64,000 nt of DNA from VRUE01 sp963728045. Lineage in GTDB: Bacteria; Actinomycetota; Thermoleophilia; Solirubrobacterales; 70-9. The stretch lies in contig CAVSIE010000002.1 in the NCBI GenBank assembly GCA_963728045.1, positions 1,364,001 to 1,428,000 on the forward strand. The letters run 5' to 3'. The notes under the pieces were generated by a model. It had not been told where the DNA came from. It was given only the letters and a program-made list of their open reading frames with translations, and ran no database searches. The translations under genes and the position numbers were made by a program. Positions 1 to 9,103 of the stretch are shown piece after piece (the stretch's first letter is position 1; the number at the start of each line of letters is the position of its first letter).

Positions 1-55
1 GGGGCGCGCCTGACCGAACGCGCTGCGTTCGGATCGACCCCTATAGGTTGAGCCC

Positions 56-883
56 GTGGGAGACGAGACCTCAGCGGCCCCCGATCCCAGCTGCGTCCCA
101 GCGACGCTTTCGCTGGTGATCCCCGCCTACAACGAGGAGGCGCGGCTGCCGGCGCTGCTCGAGACGTTGACCACGAGCGCCGCAGCGACGGTGCGGGAGG
201 CGGGGATGGAGCTGCTGGAGGTCCTGATTGTCGACGACGGCAGCGACGATCGCACCCGTGAGATCCTGCGGGCGGCCGCGGCCCGAGACAGTCGGTTGGA
301 GCCGGTACTCGACTTCGACGAGAATCGCGGCAAGGGCGCGGCCTTCGCCGCAGGCGTCGAGCGGGCGCGTGGCGAGTACGTCCTGCTTGCGGACGTCGAT
401 CTCTCGACCCCACTTGAGGAGCTGACGAAGCTGACCGCCGCGGTAAGGGAGGGGGCCGACATCGCGATCGGCTCACGGGCGGTGGAGGGCGCTGTGGTCG
501 AGCGTGGGCCCAAGCACCGCAAGCTGACCGGCAGCGCCTTCAATGGCACGGTGCGCCTGCTCACGGGACTGCGCCTGCACGACACGCAGAACGGCTTCAA
601 GCTCTTCGGTGCCGACGCCGTTCGGCGCCTGGTCCAGGAGCAGACCTGCGCCGGCTTCGCCTTCGACGTCGAGTTGCTCCTGCGTGCCCACCGGGCTGGA
701 CTGAGGATCGATGAGGTGCCCGTTCTCTACCTCCACGATTCGCGCTCGAGCGTCCGCATCGTCTCGGCCAGCTACCGGATGCTGCGCGACGTCGCCCTTC
801 TTTCATATCGGCTGCGCCGCCGCAGGCCACGCCGCCGGGGCAGCAGCGTGCTATCCGAGCTTCCGGCAGGCGATTCCGACTGA
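56..883 (+). CDS. GT2 glycosyltransferase, dolichyl-phosphate-glucose synthase-like
   Basis: A 275-residue GT-A fold enzyme of the ALG5/DPM1 kind, which transfers a sugar from a nucleotide donor to a polyprenyl phosphate at the inner face of the membrane. The sequence shows the family opening VIPAYNEE (about residues 21-28), the nucleotide-binding VDDGSDD (59-65), an ADVDLSTP metal-binding DxD-type motif near 112, and the DTQNGFKLF acceptor-side motif near 180. There is no C-terminal membrane segment; it ends in a very basic Arg-rich tail. GTG start at 56, the first start in the open frame. Its last 33 bases overlap the end of the convergent methyltransferase gene. First gene of the surface-glycan locus; the exact sugar is not predictable. 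Confidence 0.85.
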   Translation: MGDETSAAPDPSCVPATLSLVIPAYNEEARLPALLETLTTSAAATVREAGMELLEVLIVDDGSDDRTREILRAAAARDSRLEPVLDFDENRGKGAAFAAGVERARGEYVLLADVDLSTPLEELTKLTAAVREGADIAIGSRAVEGAVVERGPKHRKLTGSAFNGTVRLLTGLRLHDTQNGFKLFGADAVRRLVQEQTCAGFAFDVELLLRAHRAGLRIDEVPVLYLHDSRSSVRIVSASYRMLRDVALLSYRLRRRRPRRRGSSVLSELPAGDSD

Positions 884-1579
884 GACGCCGGCCGGGAGCC
901 GGAGGCCGGCTCGGATCAGCATCGCCTCGAAGCGCATCGGCAACGAGAGCGGGCCGTCGAGGAGCGCTGGAGTTCGCTCCAGGTCGGCCTTCTTGCCGTT
1001 TTCCCGCTGTGGCAGGCGCCTTGCCAGCGCGATCGGGGGAAGCAAGAGCGAGTTGAAGTAGGTGGCGATGCGGGGTTCCCATCCCGCCCGCTCCACCGCC
1101 TGGCGCAGGCGCGGCCTCGTGTAGCGACGTTTGTGATGGAGATTGTCGTCCTCCTGGGTCCAAAGCCACATGTAGGCGGGGACGGTGAGGACCATGACCC
1201 CCCGAGGCGAAGCGACCCGTCGCAGCTCCTTCAGCGCCCGGTCCTCAACGGCTATGTGCTCGATCACGTCGGTTGCGGCGATCAGGTCGAAGCTCTCGTC
1301 CCCGAAGGGGAGCTCCTCCAGGCCCGCGAGTTGCGTCGAAGGGAAGCCGCGCTCGTGACAGAACCGCACCGCGTCCTCGGAGGGGTCGACCCCCGTGACC
1401 TCGCCGATACGGGAATACCGCTCGAGGTTGCCGCCGGTGCCGCAGCCGGCGTCGAGGGTCCGGGGCTGGGCTGGCAGCTCCATGCGGGAGAGCAGGGCCT
1501 CGACCACCGCCCAGCGGCCGCGGAACCACCAGTGGCGGTCCTCGACCTCGTAGTGCTCGCGGTAGGCGTCTCGTCTCAA
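851..1579 (-). CDS. SAM-dependent class I methyltransferase
   Basis: A Methyltransf_11-type enzyme of about 242 residues. Motif I is LDAGCGTGGNLE, followed by the acidic VTGVDPSEDA (motif II), LIAATDVIEHI (post-II) and VLTVPAYMWLW. The region HHKRRYTR and the end SVGIACRKLG are typical of methyltransferases found in polysaccharide loci. The frame is open to 1777, but I place the start at the TTG at 1579: it has an AAAGGA ribosome-binding site nine bases upstream and leaves a 49-base divergent gap to the next gene, whereas the longer version would run into that gene. The substrate is probably a lipid-linked or nucleotide sugar, inferred from context only. Confidence 0.8.
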   Translation of the reverse strand: MRRDAYREHYEVEDRHWWFRGRWAVVEALLSRMELPAQPRTLDAGCGTGGNLERYSRIGEVTGVDPSEDAVRFCHERGFPSTQLAGLEELPFGDESFDLIAATDVIEHIAVEDRALKELRRVASPRGVMVLTVPAYMWLWTQEDDNLHHKRRYTRPRLRQAVERAGWEPRIATYFNSLLLPPIALARRLPQRENGKKADLERTPALLDGPLSLPMRFEAMLIRAGLRLPAGVSVGIACRKLG

Positions 1580-1628
1580 GGGCGGCGATCCTTTCAGATG
1601 GGAAGTTGGGCCGATATCGTTCCCCGCC

Positions 1629-3620
1629 TTGAGCCGCGCCCCCGCCACGCAACCGGTTGCTCGGGGCCGGAAATCGGCGCGGCGATCAACCTTGGCCGAT
1701 CCCGAGGTCTTGGCGGTCCTCCTGTATGCCTTGGTCGCCGCGGGCGCGGCGGTGGCTGCGTACATGACCATCTTCACCGTCTGGGCTCCCTACGACGACG
1801 AGGGAACCGTGCTGGTGACTCTGCAGGCGTTTGCGGAAGGGGAAACTCTCTACCGGGACGTCTATTCCCCATATGGCCCCTTCTACTTCGAGCTCTTCGG
1901 TGGACTGCTGGCGCTTACGGGTGAGGCGGTCACCACGGACGCGAGCCGCACGACCGTGATCGTCGTCTGGCTCGCGACCAGTCTCTTTATGGGCCTTGCG
2001 GCGCAGCGCTTGACGGGACGCCCGCTGCTGGGCGTGATCGCGATGATGACGGCCTTCGCCTGCCTCTACACGCTGGCCGCCGAGCCAATGCACCCGCAGG
2101 GGCTCTGTGTGCTCCTGCTGGGTGCGTTCGTCCTGCTCGCCGCTTTCGGCCCGACCGGTCGCCCGTCGCTTGCGGGTGCTGCGGCGGGAGCCCTGCTTGC
2201 GGCGCTGTTTCTGACCAAGCTCAATCTCGGCGGCTTCGCGATCGTTGCGCTCGCGGTCGCCGTCGCGCTCACAGTCGAGCCGTTGCGAGCGCGTCGCTGG
2301 CTGTCCTGGCCAATCGTTGCAGCGTTCCTGGCGTTGCCAGTAGCGATCGTCGCCCGGGATATTGATCTCGGTTGGGTGAGAGATTTCGCTGCCACGCAAG
2401 TTCTGGCGATGGTTGCGATCGTCATCGCCGCGTGGCCATTGGGCCGACGACGTGAGGGCGAGGTGGACGATGGCACTCTGCGGTGGGTTCGCGGGGCCGC
2501 CATCGGCTTCGGTCTCGCCTGCGTGGCGATCGCCACTGCGGTCCTGCTCAACGGGTCTTCGCCATCCGATGTCTACGGGGGCGTTGTGACCGAGGCGCTG
2601 CGCGTTCGGGACGTGGTCGTAAGCCCGCTCGAGATGTCGTCGTCCGTGACTTACTGGGCGATTGCCGCGGTCGCGGGGGCAACCGCCAGCGTGAGGCTGC
2701 GCCGAAAGCAGAGCGAGCATCCAGCTCTCTGGCCGGGGCTGCTGCGGGCGGCTGCCGGCCTCGCAATCTGGCTCTCGGTCGCTGGGATCGCCATCACTCC
2801 CCTCGCGGGGAACCCGGACTCACTCCCAGCGGTGCTGGCATGGGTGGCGACGATCCCCCCGGCGGGGGCCGAGGAGCCGCCCTACAGGCGCCTGTTGCGG
2901 GTGCTGCTGCCGGCCCTGGCGGTCGTACAGGTGATGCAGGTCTACCCGGTGGCCGGTAGCCAGGTGGGCATTGCGTCCCTGACCTTCGTGCCGGTCGGGG
3001 CGCTCTGTCTGGCGGATGCGCTGACGTCGCTCCGGAAGTGGAGCGCCGCTCGCGGCGAGATCGGACTGAACCGGCTCCGCATCGCGGTAACGGTGGGATC
3101 GGTCGCTGTCCTCGGGGTTTTTGCGGTCGAAACGATCCTGCGCCCGATCAATAGGCAGTCCGCGGCATACCGCAACCTGCCCACGACCTCGCTCCCGGGG
3201 GCCGGCCAGATGCGGTTTCCCTGGGCTGAGGCCGAAAGCTACAGCCGGCTGGTCACCCTCCTGCATCGACATCGCTGCAGCGATTTCATCGGCTTGCCAA
3301 ACATCAACAGCCTCTACCTCTGGTCCCGAATCGAGCCCCCCAGGCCCTATGCCCCCGGTGCGTGGCCCGGCGCGCTGGATGCGGGCCGCCAGCAGCGCGT
3401 CGTCGACGCTATGCGGTCGTCGCCGCGCCCTTGCGCGATTCGCAACGATGGGCTTGCCGCGCTCTGGCTCAGTGGCGCGTCCCCTCCGGACAGACCCTTG
3501 GTCAACTACGTGCTCGATGATTTCCACCCCGTCGAGGAGGTCGGAGGCTTCGTGTTCATGCTGCCGGTCCAGGCCCGCCCGGCATCTGAAGAACAGCGCC
3601 AAGGCCCACCGGACGCCTGA
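1629..3620 (+). CDS. Multi-pass membrane protein, GT-C/PMT-like glycosyltransferase candidate
   Basis: A 663-residue integral membrane protein with roughly a dozen hydrophobic segments beginning near residue 28. The first periplasmic loop carries the acidic pair in WAPYDDEGTV followed by ETLYRDVYSPYGPFYFE, a pattern seen in ArnT/PMT-type (GT39/GT83) enzymes that use polyprenyl-phosphate sugars. The C-terminal 180 residues are a soluble extracytoplasmic domain. TTG start at 1629. It is divergent from the methyltransferase and 15 bases before the epimerase gene, so it probably opens the 1629-6583 operon. The GT-C assignment is inference from topology and the acidic loop; no specific family was recognised. 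Confidence 0.75.
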   Translation: MSRAPATQPVARGRKSARRSTLADPEVLAVLLYALVAAGAAVAAYMTIFTVWAPYDDEGTVLVTLQAFAEGETLYRDVYSPYGPFYFELFGGLLALTGEAVTTDASRTTVIVVWLATSLFMGLAAQRLTGRPLLGVIAMMTAFACLYTLAAEPMHPQGLCVLLLGAFVLLAAFGPTGRPSLAGAAAGALLAALFLTKLNLGGFAIVALAVAVALTVEPLRARRWLSWPIVAAFLALPVAIVARDIDLGWVRDFAATQVLAMVAIVIAAWPLGRRREGEVDDGTLRWVRGAAIGFGLACVAIATAVLLNGSSPSDVYGGVVTEALRVRDVVVSPLEMSSSVTYWAIAAVAGATASVRLRRKQSEHPALWPGLLRAAAGLAIWLSVAGIAITPLAGNPDSLPAVLAWVATIPPAGAEEPPYRRLLRVLLPALAVVQVMQVYPVAGSQVGIASLTFVPVGALCLADALTSLRKWSAARGEIGLNRLRIAVTVGSVAVLGVFAVETILRPINRQSAAYRNLPTTSLPGAGQMRFPWAEAESYSRLVTLLHRHRCSDFIGLPNINSLYLWSRIEPPRPYAPGAWPGALDAGRQQRVVDAMRSSPRPCAIRNDGLAALWLSGASPPDRPLVNYVLDDFHPVEEVGGFVFMLPVQARPASEEQRQGPPDA

Positions 3621-3635
3621 TACGGTCGCGGACCC

Positions 3636-4727
3636 TTGAATCGTCTGCTGATCACAGGCGGCGCCGGCTTCGCCGGTTCCAACCTCGCCGTCTCCCTCGC
3701 CTCCCGTCACCCCGAGTGGGAGATCCTCGCCCTCGACAACCTCTACAGGCGCGGGTCGGAGCTGAATCTGCCGCGCCTGGAGGAGGCCGGAGTGGAGTTC
3801 GTCAAAGGTGACGTGCGCGAGCCGGACGACCTCGGCCGCCTGCCTGAGATATCGGCGCTGATCGAGTGTTCGGCCGAGCCTTCGGTGATGAGCGGCACCG
3901 ACGGTGACACCTCCTATCTGGTCCATACCAACCTGACCGGGGCCTACAACTGCCTCGAGTTGGCACGGCGCGACAGCGCCTTCGTCGTCTTTCTCTCTAC
4001 CAGCCGCGTCTATCCGGTCGCGCCGCAGTTGTCTCTGGACCTCGTCGAGGCGCCGACGCGCTTCGAGCTCACCGACGAGCAAGGCGTCGCCGGCGTCTCC
4101 GCGGCGGGCATCTCCGAGGACTTCCCGCTCGAGGGCGCGCGCACCCTCTACGGCGCGACCAAGCTGGCGGCAGAGCTGCTGATCGAGGAGTACCGGGCGG
4201 GACAGGGCGTCCCAGCGGTGATCGACCGCTGCGGGGTGATCGCCGGGCCGTGGCAGATGGGCAAGGTCGACCAGGGGGTTTTCACCCACTGGATGCTCGC
4301 CCACCAGTTCGAGCGCCCGCTCACCTACATCGGCTTCGGCGGCGAGGGGAAGCAGGTGCGCGACCTGCTCCACGTCGAGGACCTGGTCGACCTGGTCGAG
4401 CGCCAGCTGCTTGCCCCGGACGGGTGGGACGGGCGCACCGTGAACGTCGGCGGCGGTCGCGAGTGCAGCCTCTCGCTGCAGGAGACGACGGCGATCTGCC
4501 GGGAGCTGACCGGCAACGAGGTCCCGATCGAGCCCGTTGCCGAGACCCGGACGGGGGACGTGCCGATATACATCTCCGATTGCGCCCGGCTTTTCGGGCT
4601 TGACGACTGGCGTCCGCAGCGCGACGCGAGACAGGTTCTGGCTGACATCCGGGAGTGGGTGGCGGCAGACCCGGACCGAATCGCTGCCGCCCTGGAAATC
4701 GAGGTCCCCGCAGGGGAGAAGGAGTAG
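3636..4727 (+). CDS. NAD-dependent epimerase/dehydratase, CDP-paratose epimerase-like
   Basis: An extended short-chain dehydrogenase/reductase of 363 residues that acts on a nucleotide sugar. It has the Rossmann motif TGGAGFAGS (residues 7-15), the STSRVYPV strand that carries the catalytic Ser/Thr, and YGATKLAAELL with the catalytic Tyr-x3-Lys. The stretch CSAEPSVMSG replaces the usual HLAAQ motif and resembles the AAQPS segment of CDP-paratose 2-epimerases. C-terminal VNVGGG and substrate-binding residues are present. TTG start at 3636. It is followed nine bases later by a second, paralogous epimerase; together they suggest synthesis of an unusual 3,6-dideoxy- or 6-deoxyhexose, but the substrate is inference. 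Confidence 0.85.
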   Translation: MNRLLITGGAGFAGSNLAVSLASRHPEWEILALDNLYRRGSELNLPRLEEAGVEFVKGDVREPDDLGRLPEISALIECSAEPSVMSGTDGDTSYLVHTNLTGAYNCLELARRDSAFVVFLSTSRVYPVAPQLSLDLVEAPTRFELTDEQGVAGVSAAGISEDFPLEGARTLYGATKLAAELLIEEYRAGQGVPAVIDRCGVIAGPWQMGKVDQGVFTHWMLAHQFERPLTYIGFGGEGKQVRDLLHVEDLVDLVERQLLAPDGWDGRTVNVGGGRECSLSLQETTAICRELTGNEVPIEPVAETRTGDVPIYISDCARLFGLDDWRPQRDARQVLADIREWVAADPDRIAAALEIEVPAGEKE

Positions 4728-4736
4728 CGAACGAAC

Positions 4737-5810
4737 ATGCCGGTAGCGATCATCACGGGCTCAGGAGGCCTGATCGGCTCGGAGGCGGTCGAGCACTTCG
4801 TCGCGGAGGGCTACGACGTCGTCGGCATCGAGAACGACATGCGCGCCAGCTTCTTCGGGCCCGAGGCCTCGACCGCGCACGTCACCGAGCGCCTCATCGA
4901 CGCCCACCCGGTGTTCCGCAGCGAAAGCGCCGACATCCGCGATCGCGATGCGGTCGACCGCATCTTCGCCGAGCACGGCAAGGCGATCGAGCTGGTCATC
5001 CACACCGCGGCCCAGCCCTCGCACGACTGGGCCGCGAGCGATCCCCAGGTGGACTTCGGGGTCAACGCCAACGGCACCCTCAACCTGCTGGAGGCGACCC
5101 GCGCCCACTGCCCGGAGGCGACCTTCATCTTCTGCTCGACCAACAAGGTTTACGGGGACACGCCCAACTTCCTGCCGCTCGAGGAGCAGGAGCTGCGCCT
5201 GGAGCTTCCCGAGTCGGACCGCTACTACCGCGGCATCGACACCTCGATGTCGATCGACAACTGTACGCACTCGCTGTTCGGGGTTTCCAAGGCGGCGGCC
5301 GACCTGCTCGTCCAGGAGTACGGTCGCTACTTCGGAATGCCCACCGTCTGCTTCCGGGGCGGCTGTCTGACCGGCCCCCAGCACGCCGGCGCCCAGCTGC
5401 ACGGCTTCCTCGCCTACCTGATGAAGTGCGCAGCCACCGGTACGCACTACACCGTCTTCGGCTACGAGGGCAAGCAGGTGCGCGACAACATCCACAGCGC
5501 CGACCTGATCTCCGCTTTCGCCGCCTTCCACGCCGCGCCCCGGCCAGCCGCGGTCTACAACATCGGCGGCGGCCGCTTCAGCAACTGCTCGATGCTCGAG
5601 GCGATCGAGATCTGCGAGCGGGTGACCGGCCGCGAGCTGAGCTGGGAGCTGGGCGAGGACGCCCGCATCGGCGACCACCGCTGGTGGATCTCCGATCTCG
5701 CCCCGTTCGAAGCCGACTATCCCGGGTGGAAGCTGCGCTACGGCGTCGAGGACATCCTGCGCGAGATGTACGAGCAGAACGCGGAGCGCTGGGGCGCGGC
5801 GGCGGCGTGA
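4737..5810 (+). CDS. CDP-paratose 2-epimerase-like (RfbE/Tyv family) SDR
   Basis: A 357-residue extended SDR. It shows GSGGLIGSEA (nucleotide binding, 8-17), then AAQPSHDWAASDP, NANGTLNLLEA and FCSTNKVYGDTPN, a combination characteristic of CDP-paratose 2-epimerases. The active-site Tyr appears to lie in the region before GVSKAAADLLVQEY. It keeps RGGCLTGPQHAG and the YNIGGGRFSN motif of the substrate pocket. ATG start at 4737. Its TGA overlaps the GTG of the downstream glycosyltransferase, so translation is coupled. Having two such enzymes side by side is unusual; one may be the epimerase and the other an upstream reductase or dehydratase. Confidence 0.87.
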   Translation: MPVAIITGSGGLIGSEAVEHFVAEGYDVVGIENDMRASFFGPEASTAHVTERLIDAHPVFRSESADIRDRDAVDRIFAEHGKAIELVIHTAAQPSHDWAASDPQVDFGVNANGTLNLLEATRAHCPEATFIFCSTNKVYGDTPNFLPLEEQELRLELPESDRYYRGIDTSMSIDNCTHSLFGVSKAAADLLVQEYGRYFGMPTVCFRGGCLTGPQHAGAQLHGFLAYLMKCAATGTHYTVFGYEGKQVRDNIHSADLISAFAAFHAAPRPAAVYNIGGGRFSNCSMLEAIEICERVTGRELSWELGEDARIGDHRWWISDLAPFEADYPGWKLRYGVEDILREMYEQNAERWGAAAA

Positions 5811-6583
5811 AGCTCTCGGTGGTCATACCCGCCCAGAACGAGGAGGGCTCGGTTGGGCATACGGTCGAAGGGATCGCCGCCGCCCTGGAGCGTGAGCAAA
5901 TCGACTACGAGGTCGTCGTCGTCGACGACGGCAGCGAGGACTCGACCGCCGCCGTGGTGGAGGCGATCGGCGCCGTGAACCCCCGGGTCCGCTGCCACCG
6001 CTCCCATTACGAAAAAGGCTTCGGGATGGCGATCAGGGCGGGGCTCGACGTCTTCGAGGGCGACTCGGTCGTGATCGCGATGGCCGATGCCTCAGACGAC
6101 CCTGAGGATCTGATCCGCTACCACCGGTTGCTCGAGGAAGGCTGGGACTGCGCCTTCGGCTCGCGCTTCGTGCCAGGTGCCGCCGTCCACGACTACCCGC
6201 GCCTGAAGCTGACGATCAACCGCCTCGCCAACTGGTTCATCAGGATCCTCTTCCGGCATCGCTACAACGACACCACCAATGCCTTCAAGGGCTACCGGCG
6301 CGAGGTTATCGAGACGATCCAGCCGTTGCTCTCCAAGCACTTCAACCTGACCGTCGAGATGCCGCTGAAGGCGATCGTCCGCGGTCACAGCTACGCGGTG
6401 GTCCCGACCTCGTGGACCAACCGGACGAGCGGCGAGGCGAAGCTGGCGATGAAAGAGATGGGCAGCCGCTATCTCTTCATCGTGCTCTACGTCTGGCTCG
6501 AGCACACCCTCAGCCGCGGCGACTACCGGATCAGCGGCCCGCAGCGCTCGATGCAGGAAAGCGGCGACAGGCTCTCTGCCTAG
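5807..6583 (+). CDS. GT2 glycosyltransferase, DPM1-like
   Basis: A 258-residue GT-A enzyme starting at a GTG that overlaps the preceding stop (GTGA). It opens with SVVIPAQNEEGS, then VVDDGSEDST, and the metal-site strand IAMADASDDP in place of a simple DxD, as in dolichol-phosphate mannose synthase relatives. The acceptor motif NDTTNAFKGYRRE is complete. The C-terminal part (GSRYLFIVLYVWLEHTL) is amphipathic and may be membrane associated. It ends tail to tail with the next methyltransferase, the stop codons overlapping by four bases. Likely transfers a sugar to a polyprenyl phosphate for the adjacent GT-C-type membrane proteins. Confidence 0.86.
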   Translation: MKLSVVIPAQNEEGSVGHTVEGIAAALEREQIDYEVVVVDDGSEDSTAAVVEAIGAVNPRVRCHRSHYEKGFGMAIRAGLDVFEGDSVVIAMADASDDPEDLIRYHRLLEEGWDCAFGSRFVPGAAVHDYPRLKLTINRLANWFIRILFRHRYNDTTNAFKGYRREVIETIQPLLSKHFNLTVEMPLKAIVRGHSYAVVPTSWTNRTSGEAKLAMKEMGSRYLFIVLYVWLEHTLSRGDYRISGPQRSMQESGDRLSA

Positions 6584-7227
6584 CTCTTGCGCCCGATCAC
6601 CAGGAACTGCTTGCCGAGCAGGCGCCAGGCCGGCGGCGACTTCAGGTAGAGACGGGTGAGGGTGGGCGAGGGCGGGAGGATGCCGCGGAAGGAGTAGGGG
6701 AGGTAGCGGGGGACTACTCGCTCCAGCTCGAACCCCGCCGCGTAGAGGTGCTCTTCGATCGCGACGTGGGTCAGCGCCACGTAGTGGTCGGCGCAGTCCC
6801 AGTACTCCTTGGCGCAGTAGCGGAAGTTCGGACCCATGATCGCGATCCGACCTCCGGCCTCCATCGTGCCGTGCATCCGTTCGAGGAAGGAGGCGATCGC
6901 CTCCTGGTCCTGCAGGTGCTCGAGGAAGTTGGAGACATAGATGCCGTCGAAGTGCCCCTCGGGCAGCTCTGCATCCATGATCGAAGCGGTGACCACTTTC
7001 GTGTCTGGCTTGTGAGCCGCCTCCGGGTAGCTGACCTCGTCCACCGCCCATGTCTCGCGCGCGGGGATCGAGCCGATGAACTCACCTCGGCCGGCCGCGG
7101 GGTCGAGCACCTTCTGCGGGCTGCCCATGAGGCCGTGCACGTGAGGGGCGATCTCTTTCCAGACCGCGACCCGGCCGTCCTGGTCGATGTCGCGGAAGCG
7201 GAAGCTGTAGAGGCGCTCGTAGTTCAT
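6580..7227 (-). CDS. SAM-dependent methyltransferase
   Basis: About 215 residues. The SAM-binding motif is degenerate (VLDPAAGRGEFIGSI) but followed by TWAVDEVSYPE, the DGIYVSNFLEHLQD post-motif and GGRIAIMGPNFRYC, all in the expected order. The C-terminal part (RYLPYSFRGILPPSP, LLGKQFLVIGRKS) is typical of methyltransferases encoded beside glycosyltransferases. I choose the ATG at 7227, not the upstream ATG at 7260, because GAAGGAGAG lies at proper spacing before it and the protein then begins MNYERLYSFRF, the usual start of this family. A stand-alone minus-strand gene between two plus-strand units. Confidence 0.8.
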   Translation of the reverse strand: MNYERLYSFRFRDIDQDGRVAVWKEIAPHVHGLMGSPQKVLDPAAGRGEFIGSIPARETWAVDEVSYPEAAHKPDTKVVTASIMDAELPEGHFDGIYVSNFLEHLQDQEAIASFLERMHGTMEAGGRIAIMGPNFRYCAKEYWDCADHYVALTHVAIEEHLYAAGFELERVVPRYLPYSFRGILPPSPTLTRLYLKSPPAWRLLGKQFLVIGRKS

Positions 7228-7318
7228 CCTGGGGTGTCTCTCCTTCTCGGGTCCTGTCACGTCTTGCTGGGAGATAAGGTGACCGGCTCCCGGTCACCCC
7301 AACCGGACCCTATAGACG

Positions 7319-9103
7319 ATGGACTCGGCCGAGCTTCTCCTGCTGCTGGCGGCGCACTTCGTGCTCGCCGCCCTTCCCCTGCTTGCTGCCGCCCTCTGCG
7401 CGGCGAGGATGGGAGTCCGGCAGCTGCCGGTGCTGCTGGCGATCGGGCTGGCGGCAAGCGGCGCGGTCGCGATGCTCGCTTTCTGGAGCTACTACGCCGA
7501 TCCCCTCGTCGGCGAAGCGTTCTCCTACCTGGTCCTCTTCGGGTCGATTCTCCTGGTCGGCTGGACTCTCCACGGGGTAGGTCTGGACAGGGCCGTGTTG
7601 CGGCCCCTGGCGACCCCGCTGCTGCTCTGGGGACTGGGATCGGCCTTCGTCCTGTTCCTCGGCTTCGTCCACGGCGGCACCGAGGAACCGCTGATCGCGG
7701 CCACCGCTCGCTTCTCGCACCCGCTGCCCGGCGACAACGCGATCCCTCTCTTCTTCGCTGAATGGTTCTTCGAGAACGGGCACGACGGTGCGCCGCCAGT
7801 CTTCCCGGGCGAATGGCTGGCCAGCGACCGGCCGCCGCTTCAGGTCGGCTACGTGTTGTCTCAGCGCGCCTTTGGCTGGGATGACGCCGGTCTCAACTAC
7901 CAGGTGCTGGGGGTGGTGCTCCAGCAGCTCTGGATCGTCGGCCTGTGGGCGCTGCTCGTCGCGGCGGGCGTCGGCCGCCTGACCCGAGGCCTGACGATGG
8001 TGGCGGTGCTGCTCAGCGGCCTGGCGATGGTCAACGGCTTCTTCGTCTGGCCGAAGTTGCTTCCCGCCGCGATGCTGCTGGCCGTGGCGGCGTTGACGAT
8101 GACGCCGGTATGGGAGGGATTGAGGCGCAACCTCTGGGCGGCCGGGCTGATCGGGCTTCTGTGCGCTCTGGCGATGCTCGGGCACGGATCGACCGTGTTC
8201 GGGATCGTCCCGTTGGTCGTCATCGCCGCCTGCCGAGGACTGCCGAGCTGGCGCTGGATCGGGGTGGCGGCGGCGGTTGGGGTGGTGCTGATGGCCCCCT
8301 GGTCGGCCTTCCAGAAGTACGACAGTCCGCCCGGGAACCGTCTCGTCAAGTGGACGCTCGCCGGCTCCCCTGAGATCGACGACCGTGGCACTCTCGAGAC
8401 GATTGCCGACGCCTACGGCGAAGCCGGCTTCGATGGCACGGTCGACAACAAGGTCCAGAACTTCGTCACGATGGGCGGCTGGCGCCCGACGCTCGACGGG
8501 CTGGATGCCGCAGTTGAGACCGGCGATCTCGAGCAGGTGGCACGTGCGATCAGGGTGCTCTCCTTCTTCTACCTTCTGCCCTCTATGGGATTGCTGCTCC
8601 TGGGCCCGATCGCGATGATTGCCGCTTGGCGCCGACGCAACCGCAACCCAGCCGAATGGAGCTTCGCCCTCGCCTGCTTCGCGGCCTTCGCGCTCGGCGC
8701 CATCGCCTGGGGCCTGCTGTTCTTCGGCAACGAACACGCCAGGACGGTCGTCCACGTCAGCTCCTACCTAGTGCCGCTGCTGGGCATGTGCGGCGCCGTG
8801 GTCGGCCTTCGCGCCGCCTTCCCTCGCTTCGCGCTCTACTACGTGGCGGCGGTCTCCCTCCTCAGCTTCGCCGTCTACGCTCCAACGCTGGATCCGCCTC
8901 CGGGCAGCGCCTACGAGCCGCTCGCCGCGATCCTTGCCGCCTTCGGGCTGGCTGGCTTCGTGATCGCGGCCCTGCGCGGTGACGGGACCGCTGGGCCCGC
9001 GGGGCCGGCGGAGTTGCCGGCCTCAGGCGGGCAGGCGGGGGCGGGGGAGGCGTCGGCGCGCCCAGAGCAGGTGTCCAACCAGCCGGGGCAGGCCGTGTCT
9101 TAG
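7319..9103 (+). CDS. Large membrane protein of unknown function (GT-C-like topology)
   Basis: A 594-residue polytopic protein with about 12 hydrophobic helices, the first starting at residue 4. A long first periplasmic loop (residues about 115-190) contains FAEWFFENGHDG and DRPPLQVGYVLSQRAF, with conserved-looking acidic and aromatic residues like those of lipid-linked-sugar GT-C enzymes, though I do not recognise a named family. The C-terminal 35 residues are low-complexity (Gly, Ala, Pro). Its 3' end overlaps the convergent glycosyltransferase gene by 81 bases. Given the locus, a polyprenyl-sugar transferase or polymerase role is plausible but unproven. Confidence 0.72.
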   Translation: MDSAELLLLLAAHFVLAALPLLAAALCAARMGVRQLPVLLAIGLAASGAVAMLAFWSYYADPLVGEAFSYLVLFGSILLVGWTLHGVGLDRAVLRPLATPLLLWGLGSAFVLFLGFVHGGTEEPLIAATARFSHPLPGDNAIPLFFAEWFFENGHDGAPPVFPGEWLASDRPPLQVGYVLSQRAFGWDDAGLNYQVLGVVLQQLWIVGLWALLVAAGVGRLTRGLTMVAVLLSGLAMVNGFFVWPKLLPAAMLLAVAALTMTPVWEGLRRNLWAAGLIGLLCALAMLGHGSTVFGIVPLVVIAACRGLPSWRWIGVAAAVGVVLMAPWSAFQKYDSPPGNRLVKWTLAGSPEIDDRGTLETIADAYGEAGFDGTVDNKVQNFVTMGGWRPTLDGLDAAVETGDLEQVARAIRVLSFFYLLPSMGLLLLGPIAMIAAWRRRNRNPAEWSFALACFAAFALGAIAWGLLFFGNEHARTVVHVSSYLVPLLGMCGAVVGLRAAFPRFALYYVAAVSLLSFAVYAPTLDPPPGSAYEPLAAILAAFGLAGFVIAALRGDGTAGPAGPAELPASGGQAGAGEASARPEQVSNQPGQAVS

